A stretch of 64,000 nt of DNA from Flaccisagitta enflata (lineage: Eukaryota > Chaetognatha > Sagittoidea > Aphragmophora): the NCBI GenBank assembly GCA_965153355.1, contig OZ231126.1:35774001-35838000 (forward strand), in the 5' to 3' direction. Position numbers and translations under genes: made by a program. The notes beneath the pieces were generated by a model. The model worked only from the letters and a program-made list of their open reading frames with translations, was not told the DNA's origin and ran no database searches. This document shows, one piece after another, positions 1 through 28,845 of the stretch (its first letter is position 1; each line of letters starts with the position of its first letter).

Positions 1-26
1 TCAATTGGAACTCTCATTGACGTACA

Positions 27-11164
<11,138 letters not shown>

Positions 11165-11276
11165 ATCACTATTGAGTATTATTTCCCAACTCAAGTTTGA
11201 CCGCTTTTAAAAGTCTCAAGCAATTTAGCTCATCAGGTCAATACCCTGCCTGACCGTATCGTGTGACATTTGATTA

Positions 11277-12268
11277 CAGGGTGTTTCACGCGTTTTGAGG
11301 TTTAAAGAATCGACATAGCTTTTCACCTAGAAAAGTTATTCCAATTCTGAAAAAAGGTCTGAATAGATCTTGAAGTGCAGTTTTTTTATGTCACCAATTT
11401 TTTATATCTGCGCTTTTAAATATGGCCACTATGTAAGTTTGAAGAAAACAACCATATCCAGCATGCATCTTTAATCCGGATAATTATGGCAAAAAATGGA
11501 AACTACTTGTTTGTTAGCGTTTCACATCCAAGCAATAAGGAAAACATAGCAAAATCCATGACCATCTTGAAGCTCTGTGAAAGATCTTTCCAATGAGACC
11601 TTGCTGGTTGTCATATCTCTATCCGTTTAGAAATGGCAGAAGAATGAAGACAGGTGGTCAAAAATTTGGAAAGTCAGTAACACCTGATTTTCATGGGCTA
11701 TCTTTATTATAATATAGAAATTGAACAAATTGAGTTGGAAATTTGTTCTTGGCTCCATTTTATAGAAAATTCATGGCTCTTTAGTTTGCTCATGGATATC
11801 GAGTAGCTAAGACAATCCTGAGTTTGTAATTGACAAAAACGAAAAGAGTAAAATTTCTCGATGGAAAAAAAATTGAAAGGAGCATTTCTTTCAATTTGTG
11901 ATTTTTTTCTTCTATCTTTTGCCATTTCTAAATGAATGAAGCTACAATGTCCTGCAACGTCGCGTTTTGAAGATTTTTTGCGGAGCTTTTAAACAGTCAT
12001 GGATTTTTTGTAGTTCAGGCCAATAGTTGACCAGAAACTAGTAAAAGAAGTTGTCCATTTTTTTCTTTACCATGGTTAGTTACCTGGATTATGTTGTTTA
12101 CTTTAAACTCCCGTAGCTCCCAAGCTAAAAAACGCAAATACAAAAAATTGGTGACATAAAAAAACTGCACTTCAAGATCTATTCAAACCTTTTTTCAGAA
12201 TTGGAATAGCTTTTCTAGGAGAAAAGCTATGTTGATTCTTTAAACCTCAAAACGCGTGAAACACCCTG
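11277..12268. mobile_element. 992-bp foldback MITE with TA duplication
   Basis: It starts CAGGGTGTTTCACGCG and ends CGCGTGAAACACCCTG, with TA on each side (11275-11276 and 12269-12270). Inverted arms extend at least 130 bp. TA plus CAGGG suggests the Tc1/mariner superfamily. It lies just downstream of TAT. No transposase is present. Confidence 0.85.
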
Positions 12269-12270
12269 TA

Positions 12271-13330
12271 GATCTTTACTTTCCAGTTTCCACACTTCTT
12301 CCACTCCTGAATAATGCGTCAACCTCGTCAATATGTGAACATCTTGCGTCCATTTTTGTCTTTGTTTTAATGTGGTACGACTTGTATCAAGGCTTTGACA
12401 TCGATAGGTTCCGGTTATGTTCTTTTTTTATTGTCGGCTGAGATTTTAAGGGGGTTCGCGAAATGCCCAAGAGAACAAGTTGAACTGAAGGCTTTCCATG
12501 AAAACTTTTTTAACCTGTCACGTAAGTCATCTTTCTGCCTCAATACAGCATTTCTTTTTACCACAATATTGTTTTTTGGGCAATTGTTGAACCCCCCATT
12601 TGGCTTTTTCACTGACCTGTACCACAATCTGTGAATTTTCGATTCTAGTCATTGCTAATCGTGATGTATGACTCAATTGAGATTGACCAAGACGCGTGCA
12701 TCCTTTTTTTAAAAGTGTGCATCACGTCTCATGAAATTACCCCACCACAAATTGTATGAAGTTAAGTTTCGCTTTTTCTTTGTCTCGCGCGAGTGTTATG
12801 ATTTTTAAAGCATGAAGATATCACCACCACGTCCATGGGATCATTCTATGTATCTACCAAAAAAGAATATATTCTCTCCTTTTTTGTTCTATTTTCTGTT
12901 TTTGACTCAAGTTTTATTTTAGAAGATATCTTGTTGTATTTTTCTCACAATGAAAATAAGACTTGTTCGAAGAGGTTCTCCAAACCACCATGGCGTTGAA
13001 TCATTTTGTGAATTTGTGTTCTTCAATGGAAAGCTTTGGGCGTTATCGAGTAAGATGGCGCCGCTGTCTTGGTCACCTCATGTGGCACCTCGTTGTAAGA
13101 TCCAGGTCCTAGTTCCAGTAGTTAGAATCATGAATAAAACGCTCACTGAGAACAACATGATGATAGGCTTTGTGACACATCAAATCTGATTACATTTCAC
13201 TTCCAATGCCAAGGTGACTGGTTTCAAATATTTGATTTTTTCCTTGAAGTAGTAATTTTAGCAAGTCTGCTTCAGTGAAGTCAAATCAAGGCTGCTGAAG
13301 ACAGCAAATCCTACCTTATTGATTTATTTA
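12271..13330. other. Unassigned intergenic DNA
   Basis: It holds short ORFs (up to 79 codons at 12950-13189) with no recognisable motif and no convincing splice sites. I see no repeat shared with the rest of the window. Confidence 0.5.
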
Positions 13331-13331
13331 T

Positions 13332-13815
13332 TTTGGGGTTAAACTCGGAATGGATGTTTGCAAGTTAGTTTTGCTAAATGGAAAACTAGGAGTGATGCGT
13401 GTAGTAACTAGTCAGTGAGGGCTCACAAGGCCCTCTTCCATATATTTTTCAGTTTGGGTATAGTGAGGGATATTGTTCCACCTGTCATACTACTCAGTAC
13501 CTTGGATAAGAATGTCCGGCGGTCGCATTAAGCTTGACCTCGATTCTATCCTTCAAGGGTATGGTTTCTTAACAATGTTACCCTCGGGTGATTTGTTGAA
13601 TTTTGGTCATAAAGGTAACAATCATTAGCCCTTATCTATTTGGTAAGCATTAGTGTTTTGGGGTTAAACTCGGAATGGATGTTTGCAAGTTAGTTTTGCT
13701 AAATGGAAAACTAGGAGTGATGCGTGTAGTAACTAGTCAGTGAGGGCTCACAAGGCCCTCTTCCATATATTTTTCAGTTTGGGTATAGTTAGGGATATTG
13801 TTCCACCTGTCATAC
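13332..13815. repeat. Direct repeat pair, ~323-bp period
   Basis: A block of about 160 bp starting TTTGGGGTTAAACTCGGAAT recurs after about 323 bp, ending near TGTTCCACCTGTCATACT. Related pieces occur at 34925-34990 and 55058-55140. The spacer is distantly similar to the 563-bp family at 28.8 kb (for example GCCGGCGATCC versus TCCGGCGGTCG), so the two may be one superfamily. Confidence 0.75.
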
Positions 13816-13856
13816 TAAATATCCAGCAGATCCAAAAAGAGAAAAGTAGCAATAAC

Positions 13857-14076
13857 CTGGATTTTTGTCTGTGTTGAAGACTTTGTGCTTGACACCCAGT
13901 TTGACTCCAGGGCAGTTTCGGCTGGAAGACAGGAAGTGAAATCCGCCAAATCGTTCGTCCGTCGAGTAGAAATTAGGACCAGGATTCTCGTTGTACTTTT
14001 GATTCAAATTTCGATAACCCAAAGAATAAGACGGAGGATTGTGAAAGCCTTGGTGGGGAAAGAAGTATCCAACATA
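13857..14076 (-). CDS. STPGR (ODF3/CIMAP-like) protein, internal exon
   Basis: Minus-strand exon with acceptor ACATTTTAG and donor CCAG|GTTATT, 73 codons plus one base, entered in phase 0. The translation contains HNPPSYSLGYR, NENPGPNFYS, CPGVKLGVKHK and NTDKNPG. This spacing of PGP/NPG turns with aromatic residues is typical of sperm-tail PG-rich repeats, found in microtubule-associated proteins of cilia and sperm flagella. Entry phase 0 matches the exit phase of the STPGR exon at 30408-30548 on the same strand, so the two may be consecutive exons about 16 kb apart. The zinc-finger gene would then lie inside the intron. A broken duplicate follows at 14668-14830. The family call is from pattern only. 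Confidence 0.55.
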
Positions 14077-14122
14077 CTAAAATGTACATCAGACAAACTA
14101 TATTCTTTTATATGTATTCCAT

Positions 14123-14639
14123 TTGGGTGTGTCAAAAAATAAAACGTATCTTTGATCAGATCATCAACATCAGGCAGCATTAACAAAAGAATTTTAAGAT
14201 TTTTAGCGTTTTTATTTTTTCAAATTTCAGTCGTCTTCCGTTTTTTTAGCGCAGGAAAAGATTGTCAAAAATATATGTACTTTCAAAGTCTCCACCTAGT
14301 TTTGTTGAAAATAAGACCAAAAAGTTCAAGAAAAAATATCAAGTTTTATTTCTTTTTATGATTTTTGGGGTAAAAAAACAACTTTTATCTAGCCCCAATT
14401 AGAAATCAAACCAAAATATTTAAATAGCTACTTTGATATATTTATAAACAATAATTCTGATATAAAATCAATAACACAGCAATATACAAATTAGCAGCTA
14501 AAAAGGGGTTTTGGAAAAAACGGAAGATAGATGAAATTTAAAAAAATAAAAACGCTAAAGATCTTAAAATTCTTTTGTTTACACACCCTGATGTTGATGA
14601 TCTGATCAAAGATGATTTTTATTTTTTGACATACCCGAG
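14123..14639. mobile_element. 517-bp foldback MITE with 8-bp target duplication
   Basis: Inverted arms of over 120 bp (GGGTGTGTCAAAAAAT on the left, ATTTTTTGACATACCC on the right) are flanked by TATTCCAT at 14115-14122 and 14640-14647. The exact 8-bp duplication points to hAT or a similar superfamily. It separates the STPGR exon from its decayed duplicate. Confidence 0.85.
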
Positions 14640-14667
14640 TATTCCATCCCGATGAGTTTAATCCAAA

Positions 14668-14830
14668 CTAAATTGTTTGTCCGTCGAGTAGAAATTGGGA
14701 CCAGGATTTTCATTGTACTTTTGATTCAAATTTGATAACCCAAGAATAAGACGGAGGATTGTGAAAGCCTTGATCGGGGAGAAATATTCATCAAACTAAA
14801 ATTTACATCAGACAAACTATATTCTTTAAT
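14668..14830 (-). pseudogene. Duplicated, frameshifted STPGR exon
   Basis: This region is highly similar to 13930-14085, including the AATTTTAG acceptor and the GGCTTTCACAATCCTCCG stretch. Single-base losses after the TCTTATTCT stretch shift the frame. It ends before the second half of the exon. I read it as a partial tandem duplicate that has lost coding capacity. Confidence 0.7.
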
Positions 14831-14998
14831 ACATATTACATCCTGATAAGTTTAATCCAATCAAGTGACGAGGGTCACAAAATCGTTGCGGGCGGGTGGG
14901 CAGGGGCATGCAAGTATGCAACCCCCATCCATACCCTTCCCCACCCCATGACTCACACATATAAACAATCACAACTGCAGCATCCAAAATGCACGTTT

Positions 14999-15181
14999 TT
15001 AGTCGAGTGCACATGGCTCTATAACCCGCTTTGTTGGTTGGTTGGTCGGTCGGTCGCCGTTAGCTTTTTTTGGCGTTTACGGCGGTTCATCATTACTGCT
15101 CCTGCCAAAACGCTTAGGTTAGCCTCTTTATATCACTGCCCCTGCCCATGTGCACGCGATTGCGTATCCTTGTTAGCCTTG
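14999..15181 (+). mobile_element. Hairpin/GTCGG-family element
   Basis: TTAGTCGAGTGCAC start, GGTTGGTCGGTCGGTC repeats, two CTGCyCCTGCC blocks and a GCCTTG end next to TT. A second, inverted hairpin end with stem GTTGC/GCAAC lies at 15190-15243. Confidence 0.65.
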
Positions 15182-16411
15182 TTACACTTTTTGACGGACC
15201 GACGGACAAAGCCTCTTGTAGAGTTGCTTGTCCGCAACAAAAAACTGCTCGGTCAGCTTGAGGTCATCAATCATTCTTTAGCTTGCAGTTATAGGTGCTA
15301 CAATGCGACCTGTTTTTTTTTAGGGGGGGGGGGTGACGGGGCAGCAAAAATTTTTCCCTGCTTATGTCAGCTGGGTAACAATAAAGTCACTAACTTCAGA
15401 ACAGGGTGTTCTGAAGTTAACAACTTTACTGATTTCAAAGCTCACTTTTTAAGCAGGTAGTGTCAGGATGTGTTGACATTTTTTTCTGTTTTCCCATACT
15501 AAAAAATCTTCACTCTTCTTGGTTTTTGATAGCAAAAACGCTGCAGATGCTAGAAAAACCATTGCCAAAATTTTTTTATCGATTACCTCTTCAAAAAATG
15601 ACAAAATTGCGGTGGAAGTGGCTCGGAAAAAAATAGGGCCAAAACACTTTTTCATTTTTTTCTCAAAATACGTCATCTTCAAATTTCACCATTTTCTCGG
15701 CAAAGTTGCCCCTGTAGGTGATGTTGATAACAGCAAAAAAAAATCGGATACTACTCCTTTCAAAATGGGACTAAATGACAAAAAAAAGTTTTGAGCGTTA
15801 AAGTCGTTATTTTCAGCGATTTTACTGATCTCAGTAATTTCACTGATTTTAACGATTTTAGTCCCCTTTTGCGCAATACCATTCTAAAGGTTCCGAAGTT
15901 GCTGATTTTAACGACTCTGTTATGTCCTGAAGTCACTGAATTTAGTGACTTGTCCCACTTTTAATCCTCAATTTACAAGATGTGCAACAAGACTTACAGT
16001 AAACTGAGAGGACGATGAGACAACAACTCCCCAGCAAATAACAAAAACCACTACAACAAAAATACTTAGTTATGACTTAGATTAACGATAAAAAATATTT
16101 TGTGTTGAATAATATCTTATGTATTCTATTTGCACGCTACTGAACTTATGAGACATGCTATTTGTTGGTTGGTTGATCACAATAAGCTATTTCTAGGTTG
16201 AAATACCTACCACAACCATGGACGTGGTGGACGGGGCGTCCCCTAAATCCATGGTGAAGGGTGAGGCAAGGTCAGAGCGCCCGTTGGCAAACTCATATTG
16301 AAGAACTCAATAAACAGAATCCTACGTTAATAAAACCCAAAGTTATATCAAAAGAGAAATGGAGGTGTTACAATGTGCTACATTTTAAAATTTTGATAAT
16401 CTTTCTTTCTC

Positions 16412-16570
16412 AAAGGGTTGACAACTCTTAACTCCAACCACAAAACATGTAATATGGAAGCAATGTGTACCCATCTGAGAGTTTATCCGTTTGAAAATGG
16501 GAAGTTTTTGAAAGAAAAAACTTTTACATTGCCAAAGGGAGAATTACTGGATGTTGATCTTTCATGTATC
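16412..16570 (+). other. Possible orphan exon (unrecognised)
   Basis: After a TTCTTTCTCAAAG acceptor an open frame encodes MEAMCTHLRVYPFENGKF and then LPKGELLDVDLSCIKE, before a GTTCAC donor-like site. The composition looks protein-like, but I recognise no family and it lies inside the 5.4-kb inverted-repeat element. It could be a captured gene fragment or chance. Confidence 0.2.
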
Positions 16571-16697
16571 AAGGAGGTTCACAAATCTTATCAGTATCTT
16601 GTTCTCATTCATAGCTTTTTCATTTTGCACGTTGACTTTGCTTAATAGATGATTAATTGATTGCAAGCAAAATGAATTGTAAGATAGTTTGGAAAAT

Positions 16698-16824
16698 CAC
16701 CTTTGCGTCCTACTGGACATCGGCCCTTTTGGGCCGCGGCCCTGCTCTCACTTCAATCCTTCAACTGATCTCTCGAAGCAGGGCATTTGGTACTGCGGAC
16801 CATGTGCAATCCTTGGATGACTGG
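16698..16824. mobile_element. Solo end module of the GC-rich foldback family
   Basis: GTCCTACTGGACATCGGCCC, GGGCCGCGGCCCTGC, a GCCCTGC/GCAGGGC hairpin and GGTACTGCGGACCATGTGC, matching the end seen at 7090-7226. There is no minisatellite core here. Confidence 0.75.
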
Positions 16825-17066
16825 TTACTTTTAGAAGATAGAATCATCAGAAATCAGAATCAGATATCATAAATCAGAATAGATTAATTGAAATTGCCAC
16901 ATTGCATCTTTTTCTATCAAGGTTGGAATTGAAAACCAAAGAATACTGTATGAACACTATCTCCTAACTGGAAAATTTGCTGACCACTTACTCAAAAAAA
17001 TCTGTATTGGAAATGAAACCAGGTAGCGGCAATTAATCTTATCCACTTTTCGCTTTCCGGAGGTTT

Positions 17067-17394
17067 TTAGTCGCGGACACGCGACTCTACACCTTGCCGT
17101 GTCGGTTGGTCGGTCGGTTGGTAGGTCGGTAGGTTGGTCCATCCGTCACATTTTTAGTCGCGGACACACGACTCTACACTTTGCTGTGTTGGTCGGTATG
17201 TCGGTAGGTCGGTCCGTCGGTCGGTCCGTTGGTCCGTCACATTTTTGAATTCCGGGCGGTTTTCGCATTACTGCTCCTGCCCAACTGTCCGCGACTGTCT
17301 TGCCGTGTATCCGGCCTTGTTGAATTCCGAGCGGTTTTTGCATTACCGCTCCTGCCCAACCGTCCGCGACTGGATTGCCGTGTATCCGGCCTTG
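17067..17394 (+). mobile_element. Tandemly broken hairpin/GTCGG-family elements
   Basis: There are two heads (TTAGTCGCGGACACGCGACT at 17067 and a one-base variant at 17154), each with GGTCGGTCGG repeats, and two tails ending CCGGCCTTG at 17319 and 17394. They look like unequal-exchange products of the 134-bp form. Confidence 0.8.
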
Positions 17395-17405
17395 TTACGA
17401 GTCCT

Positions 17406-18355
17406 GGGTGGTTTCATGACAGATCACCCAAACTGAAAACTAAAAAACAGAATTTGCTCTTTTTGGTGTAGAGCAAGATATCCAAGGTGACCATTTTTCG
17501 GTTGGGTTTAGTTTTGAGTACCCCCAGAAGTTTAAATAGGGATATCTCAGCCATTTTTTATAGTAAAAGGACAATCTTGGTGTCAATCTTCATGCATTAA
17601 CCCAAACAATCTATTAGGAAAAAAGCTTGAACCAAATAGAATCATTTTGGGGGTTTTTACCCCTAGGGGTAGTACCCCGGGGTACCCCAGGGTACCTAGT
17701 ACGTAGAAATTTAAAAAAAAAAAGTTGAAAAAATATTCTTCTATGTTTGTGCTTTCATATTCAAGAATAAAATATATGGGACCTCAACTGCTTAGTACCC
17801 ATATAAAGGGCCAGAAATGGGAGGTAAGGCCACTTTTAACAATTTTGACCAAAAATACCAAAATCCTCCATAATTGGCTCTACCACCCATTTTTGGCCCT
17901 TTATATGGGCACTAAGGAGTTGAGGTCCCATATTTTTTATTCTTGAATATGAAACAACAAACAGAGAAGAATATTTTTCAAACTTTTTTTTTCAAAATTT
18001 TTACGTACTAGGTACCCTGGGGTACCCCGGGTACTACCCCTAGGGGTAAAAACCCCCAAAATGATTTTTTTTGGTTCAAATTTTTTCCCAATAAGATTCT
18101 TTGGGTTAATACAAGAAGATTGACACCAAGATTGTCCTTTTACTTTAAAAAATAGCTGAGATATAGCTATTCAAAGTTCTGGGGGTACCCGGGGGGCCCA
18201 AAATTTCAAGCCCCGCTAAAACCCAAAATATGGGTCCGAGAGCAAAAATCTTCGGGATTCTTGAATATCTCCCCAAGGGCTACCTTTACACCAAAAAAGA
18301 GCAAATTCTATTTTTTTAGGGTTTTCAGTTTGGGTGATCTGTCATGAAACCACCC
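17406..18355. mobile_element. 950-bp foldback element with TCCT duplication
   Basis: Long inverted arms (over 400 bp) start GGGTGGTTTCATGACAGATC and end with its complement, flanked by TCCT (17402-17405 and 18356-18359). It is nested inside the 5.4-kb element. No ORF of note is present. Confidence 0.82.
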
Positions 18356-20124
18356 TCCTTCCACAAGCAACAACGGGTGATCTTGGTTTGGTTTGATGGT
18401 TGATTATTCCTTTAGGGTCCATCAATAAGATATTGAGTTGTAATTTTCTGCACTAAAAACATCCCTTTTTACAGACAAACAACAACAACAACAACAAAAA
18501 CAACAACAACAACAGCAAAAGTCAAGCTGCTCAATTTGATGAAAAACTGTGGTTGAGGCGGTTGAAAGGAAATTGAGGACCCATTTAAAGTTGCTGACCA
18601 GTTTCACAATTTTCTTTTGGTTTTATTTGGTATCTTGTGCCATTTGGTTTTTAAAATTCATCTGTCTGTCAATGTTTGGTTGTGGGTTTGTTTGATGAGG
18701 CAGCAACATATCAATAATCAAAAGGGTAATAATGTGAATAACCGCTTGCCTAGTTGTAATAAATCATCACTGTGCGGGCTCGCGTGAGCAAGCACTGTTC
18801 ATTTGTTTAAAGACCTTACTTTGCCTCTAAAACTTACCCTTTTAGCAACGCCCTCTATTAGTAGTTATCCGCTTCGAATCGAACGGAAACTGAGCTAGAA
18901 TTTATGATACATGCCGAGAGAATTTCCTTAAAAGAGCGTTTACCTGCTGTTAAGTCCATTCACTCATCTTTATTCCTTTGCTTTAATCATTTATTCATGA
19001 TTAAGGAGTAAATAAGCCTACTAATGTTACTCTTTTTCCATCCTTTGCAGATTAATGATGAATTGATTAGCATTACTTACCCTCCGGTTCCCTGAATGCT
19101 GAAATGAGTTGAAGTTTCAGGTACTAAGCCTTCTAAAGATGTAAATTGATGTGCTAACAATTGCCGTTAATTATTACTGCTCATTGCCTTAGTTGTTAAT
19201 GATTACTAATGATTGCTAATAAATTATTTCAGACCGTTAATTGCGCCGTCACTACTACTCCGGTTAGTAAGAAAGGGAGCGAGCGGGCACAATCACCATT
19301 TTAAAACATCTTTCTTCTTTCTCTCTACACATGCAGAAGTGGGGAAAAATTTGCTTGTCTACTACATTAATACGGATTTTCAAACAAGAAACTAAAAATG
19401 GGAGAGAGAGTCTTCAATCTCTTGCAACAACTTAACAGAAATAAACTTGAGATTCATTGTCATAACGAAACTGAATTCATCAGTAAACAAGGCTAAATAA
19501 ACAACTGTGGACAACAGTGATGTATTGGTCCCTTCAGGTACTTTGATAGAAGCAGCCATGCAAAATCTTATGCAGCATCATGGGGAAGAATTACTTTCCA
19601 TTTGTTCCAGAATATTTCAAGGCTTCAGCAAACAATGTCCTCTCAGGTCTTTTACCAAAATGATCTCATAGCCCATTCTCACCCGCTCATTTATCGCCTA
19701 TGATGAATCTTAACGTGATTACAAATGTGAAAGATTAACAGATGATTTTCTTCCTAAGCAGGAATTTGTTCAGTCTATTGAAATGATAAATTCTACTCAA
19801 TTCATTTCATTTTCAGATGAAGTGCGTCAATAGTCCTTTTGGTTTGATGAATCTTTTCTTCATTTGCTTTCCAATTTACAGCTCTTCGCTCCTGGTGGTG
19901 GTTCATTCCCTTGCTCGTCTCGGTCACGATCACAAACTTTCAGTTCTCTCTACAATTCCTGTAAAGAGTCCTCTCGTGGAAGACATCCAGTCTTGTTCAT
20001 GGAAGACATGTCATTCTGTTTTGTTTCATTTAATATCTTTTTGAATATATTGAATTCATTTGAGATTTTGATATGAAAAACACTCCTAAGGAATTCTCCA
20101 ATATAACCATTCAGTCGTGTAGCA
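18356..20124. other. Interior of the 5.4-kb element, no assigned gene
   Basis: It contains a short CAA run (18478-18513), a good acceptor followed by a 14-codon ORF at about 19051, and acceptor-preceded ORFs at 19538 and 19880. The competing open frames and lack of family motifs do not allow a gene call. Confidence 0.35.
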
Positions 20125-21235
20125 CACATTGTAAATTGAGGATTAAAAGTGGGACAAGTCACTAAATTCAGTGACTTCAGGACATAACAGAGTCGTTAAA
20201 ATCAGCAACTTCGGAACCTTTAGAATGGTATTGCGCAAAAGGGGACTAAAATCGTTAAAATCAGTGAAATAACTGAAATCAGTAAAATCACTGAAATTAA
20301 CGACTTTAACGCTCAAAACTTTTTTTTGTCATTTAGTCCCATTTTGAGAGGAGTAGTATCCGATTTTTTTTTGCTGTTATCAACATCACCTACAGGGGCA
20401 ACTTTGCCAAGGAAATGGTGAAATTTGAAGATGACGTATTTTGAGTAAAAAATGAAAAAGTGTTTTGGCCCTATTTTTTTCCGAGCCACTTCTACCGCCA
20501 TTTTGTCATTTTTTGAAGAGGTAATTGATAAAAAAATTTTGCCAATGGTTTTTCAAGCATCTGCAGCATTTTTGCAAACAAAAACCAGGAAGAGTGAAGA
20601 TTTTTTAGTACGGGAAAACAGAAAAAAACATCAACACATCCTGACACAACCTGCTTAAAAAGTGAGCTTTGAAATCAGTAAAGTTGTTAACTTCAGAACA
20701 CCCTGTTCTGAAGTTAGTGACTTCATTGTTACCCAGCTGTATGTAGCTTCTTCATCACTGCCTTTCCGAACCAGCTTGAGAAAAAAAAATCTGTTAAGGA
20801 GCAGGTCTCTACAACTTTTATGATGTATAAAATGAGGTTCACCTTAAGTGAAATTCGGCGCTAATCTAGCAATGTTTCAATGTAGAAACGAAGATAAAGA
20901 GACTGCACTTGCTAAAGACTTCAAATTCTAAGCTGATTGAAAATGAAAGAAACGCTATATACGAAAATGAAGAAAAAAAAATCAGTTTTTCTGCTGAAAA
21001 TGTTGAGAAAAACGACCAAAATATGAAAAATTGTGAACGATGAGATTAAGTGTAACAAAACTAGTCCGTCCGCGTAACATGATGCGTCATCAGCGTGATA
21101 TTAACAGACGGACCTTCCTTTAATGATGAGATGACGCATCTACAAAAGTGAATTTGCAGGAATGATTAAATAGCAAACAAGTACAAAGGGACGGCATTAA
21201 ACAGAGGTAAAATTCCTTAGTGAGTTCAGTGCTTA

Positions 21236-26216
<4,981 letters not shown>

Positions 26217-26333
26217 CAAGACGAACGGAAGTCAAACTGTTCGTTTGTTACTCATCAAACCTTGTATAGAACAGCGCTACGTCGAAGAACAGAGAATGCA
26301 AAAAAGCCCGAAGAAAAGAGCAATAGACGTTGT

Positions 26334-27640
<1,307 letters not shown>

Positions 27641-27924
27641 TGTTCTCATTTTTTGTTATTGTTATCGCGTCTTCGTTACTAATTACCATTCATGCCCCTT
27701 GCCCGATTTTCAATCTTCATACATGCTGATGACTTACGCCTCCATTTCAAAGTCATCTTTTAAAAGTGAAAACTCAATAGCAGACGTTGCCTCTGTGGCT
27801 CGTAACAAAACTAGTGGCGTTCGCCATTTTGTGTTCCACGAAAACTTGATTTGGCGGGAAAAAGAAAGGCAATAATTCATAACACAAATCTTATAATAAT
27901 GACCAGACAAATCTGTGTTGTAGA

Positions 27925-28110
27925 CAATGGCCGCCTGTGGGCGGCCTAATTACCATCCATGGGCGGCCTCACTGCCACCTATGGGTGGCTTCACTTCCGC
28001 CTGTGGGCGGTCCCACTGCCGCCTGTGGGCGGCCCCACTGCCGCCAGTGGGCGGTCCCACTGCCAGCTGTGGGTGGTCCCACTGCCGCCTGTGGGCAGTC
28101 CCACTGCCGC
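27925..28110. repeat. 22-bp GC-rich minisatellite
   Basis: About eight copies of a CCCACTGCCGCCTGTGGGCGGT-like unit; each unit is internally near-palindromic. It is followed by a short (GT)n run at 28112-28132. Confidence 0.85.
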
Positions 28111-28159
28111 CTGTGTGTGTGTGTGTGTGTGCATATGTGAGTATATGTTTGTGGAGAAA

Positions 28160-28320
28160 GCAGGGTTGTGTGACATACATTGGAAAATACAGGGCTGTGT
28201 GACATACAATGGAACAAACTAGGTGGTGTGATATACATCAAAGAATACAGGGCTGTGTGACATACAATGAAGAAAAACTGGGTGGTGTGACATACATAGG
28301 AGAATTCTGGACTGTGCATA
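28160..28320. repeat. ~29-bp GTGTGACATACAT minisatellite, first block
   Basis: Alternating units ACATACATTGGA...GGGCTGTGTG and ...GGTGGTGTG, the same as the main array at 29548-30275. Confidence 0.85.
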
Positions 28321-28490
28321 CTGGAATTCATAAGCTGCCGCTTTTTTTCTATTTGATTTTACCATCATAACAGTCTCTTATGCTTAATTATAAGGAAACT
28401 ACATGCTTAAACATTGAAAATTAGTGAGAAATTGAGGAAGGGAGTTGTTGTCTCTTGGTTTTTGCCTTTCCGCTTAAGCTTTAGAAAAAA

Positions 28491-28690
28491 CAAGGCCAGA
28501 TACAAGGCTACCAAAATCGCGTGCGAGTGGGCAGGGGCCATATTTGAGGTCACCAGACCATTTGGGCAGGAGCAGTGAGGTCAAAGAAATAAAATCATAA
28601 AAAAAAGTAGTGTGACCAACCGACCGACCAACCAACTGACCGACCAACCGGCGGACAAAGCGGGTTGTAGAGTCGCGTGCACGCGACTAA
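28491..28690 (-). mobile_element. Hairpin/GTCGG-family element, 200 bp
   Basis: Starts CAAGGCC and ends with AGTCGCGTGCACGCGACT plus AA. It contains both GGGCAGGrGCAG/CC boxes, as in the GTGCAC-loop subtype. Confidence 0.82.
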
Positions 28691-28845
28691 AAGTTCAAAA
28701 GTTTTATTTTTTTCAAAATTATTGAAAGGTGTAGGGTAATACCCCTTTTTAGGCTTTGGCAGCGGCACTCTTCTTTATACATGTGACATACATTGGAAAA
28801 AACTGGGTGGTGTGACATACTAATAATGCTAAGATAGTGACATAC

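Larger units (their letters stand above)
15368..20739. mobile_element. 5.4-kb element with ~620-bp terminal inverted repeats
   Basis: The left arm (15368-15985) and right arm (20125-20739) are near-identical inverted copies. Both end CAGCTGGGTAACAAT and are flanked by TATGT (15363-15367 and 20740-20744), a 5-bp target duplication. Each arm contains the small palindrome around ACAGGGTGTTCTG. The roughly 4.1-kb interior has no transposase ORF. It holds other repeats, including two hairpin elements and a 950-bp foldback, and some weak exon-like ORFs. The same CAGCTGGGTA terminus with a TATAT duplication occurs at 31008-31756. Confidence 0.8.

Noticed and set aside
15449-15794. Overlapping ORFs repeated at 20313-20658
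   Set aside because: They are the two arms of the 5.4-kb element's inverted repeat, so apparent conservation is only duplication. No domain is recognisable.
19538-19680. Exon-like ORF reading TLIEAAMQNLMQHHGEELLS
   Set aside because: An overlapping frame is open for even longer, the apparent acceptor gives no consistent phase partner, and it lies inside the 5.4-kb element. Support is too weak for a gene call.
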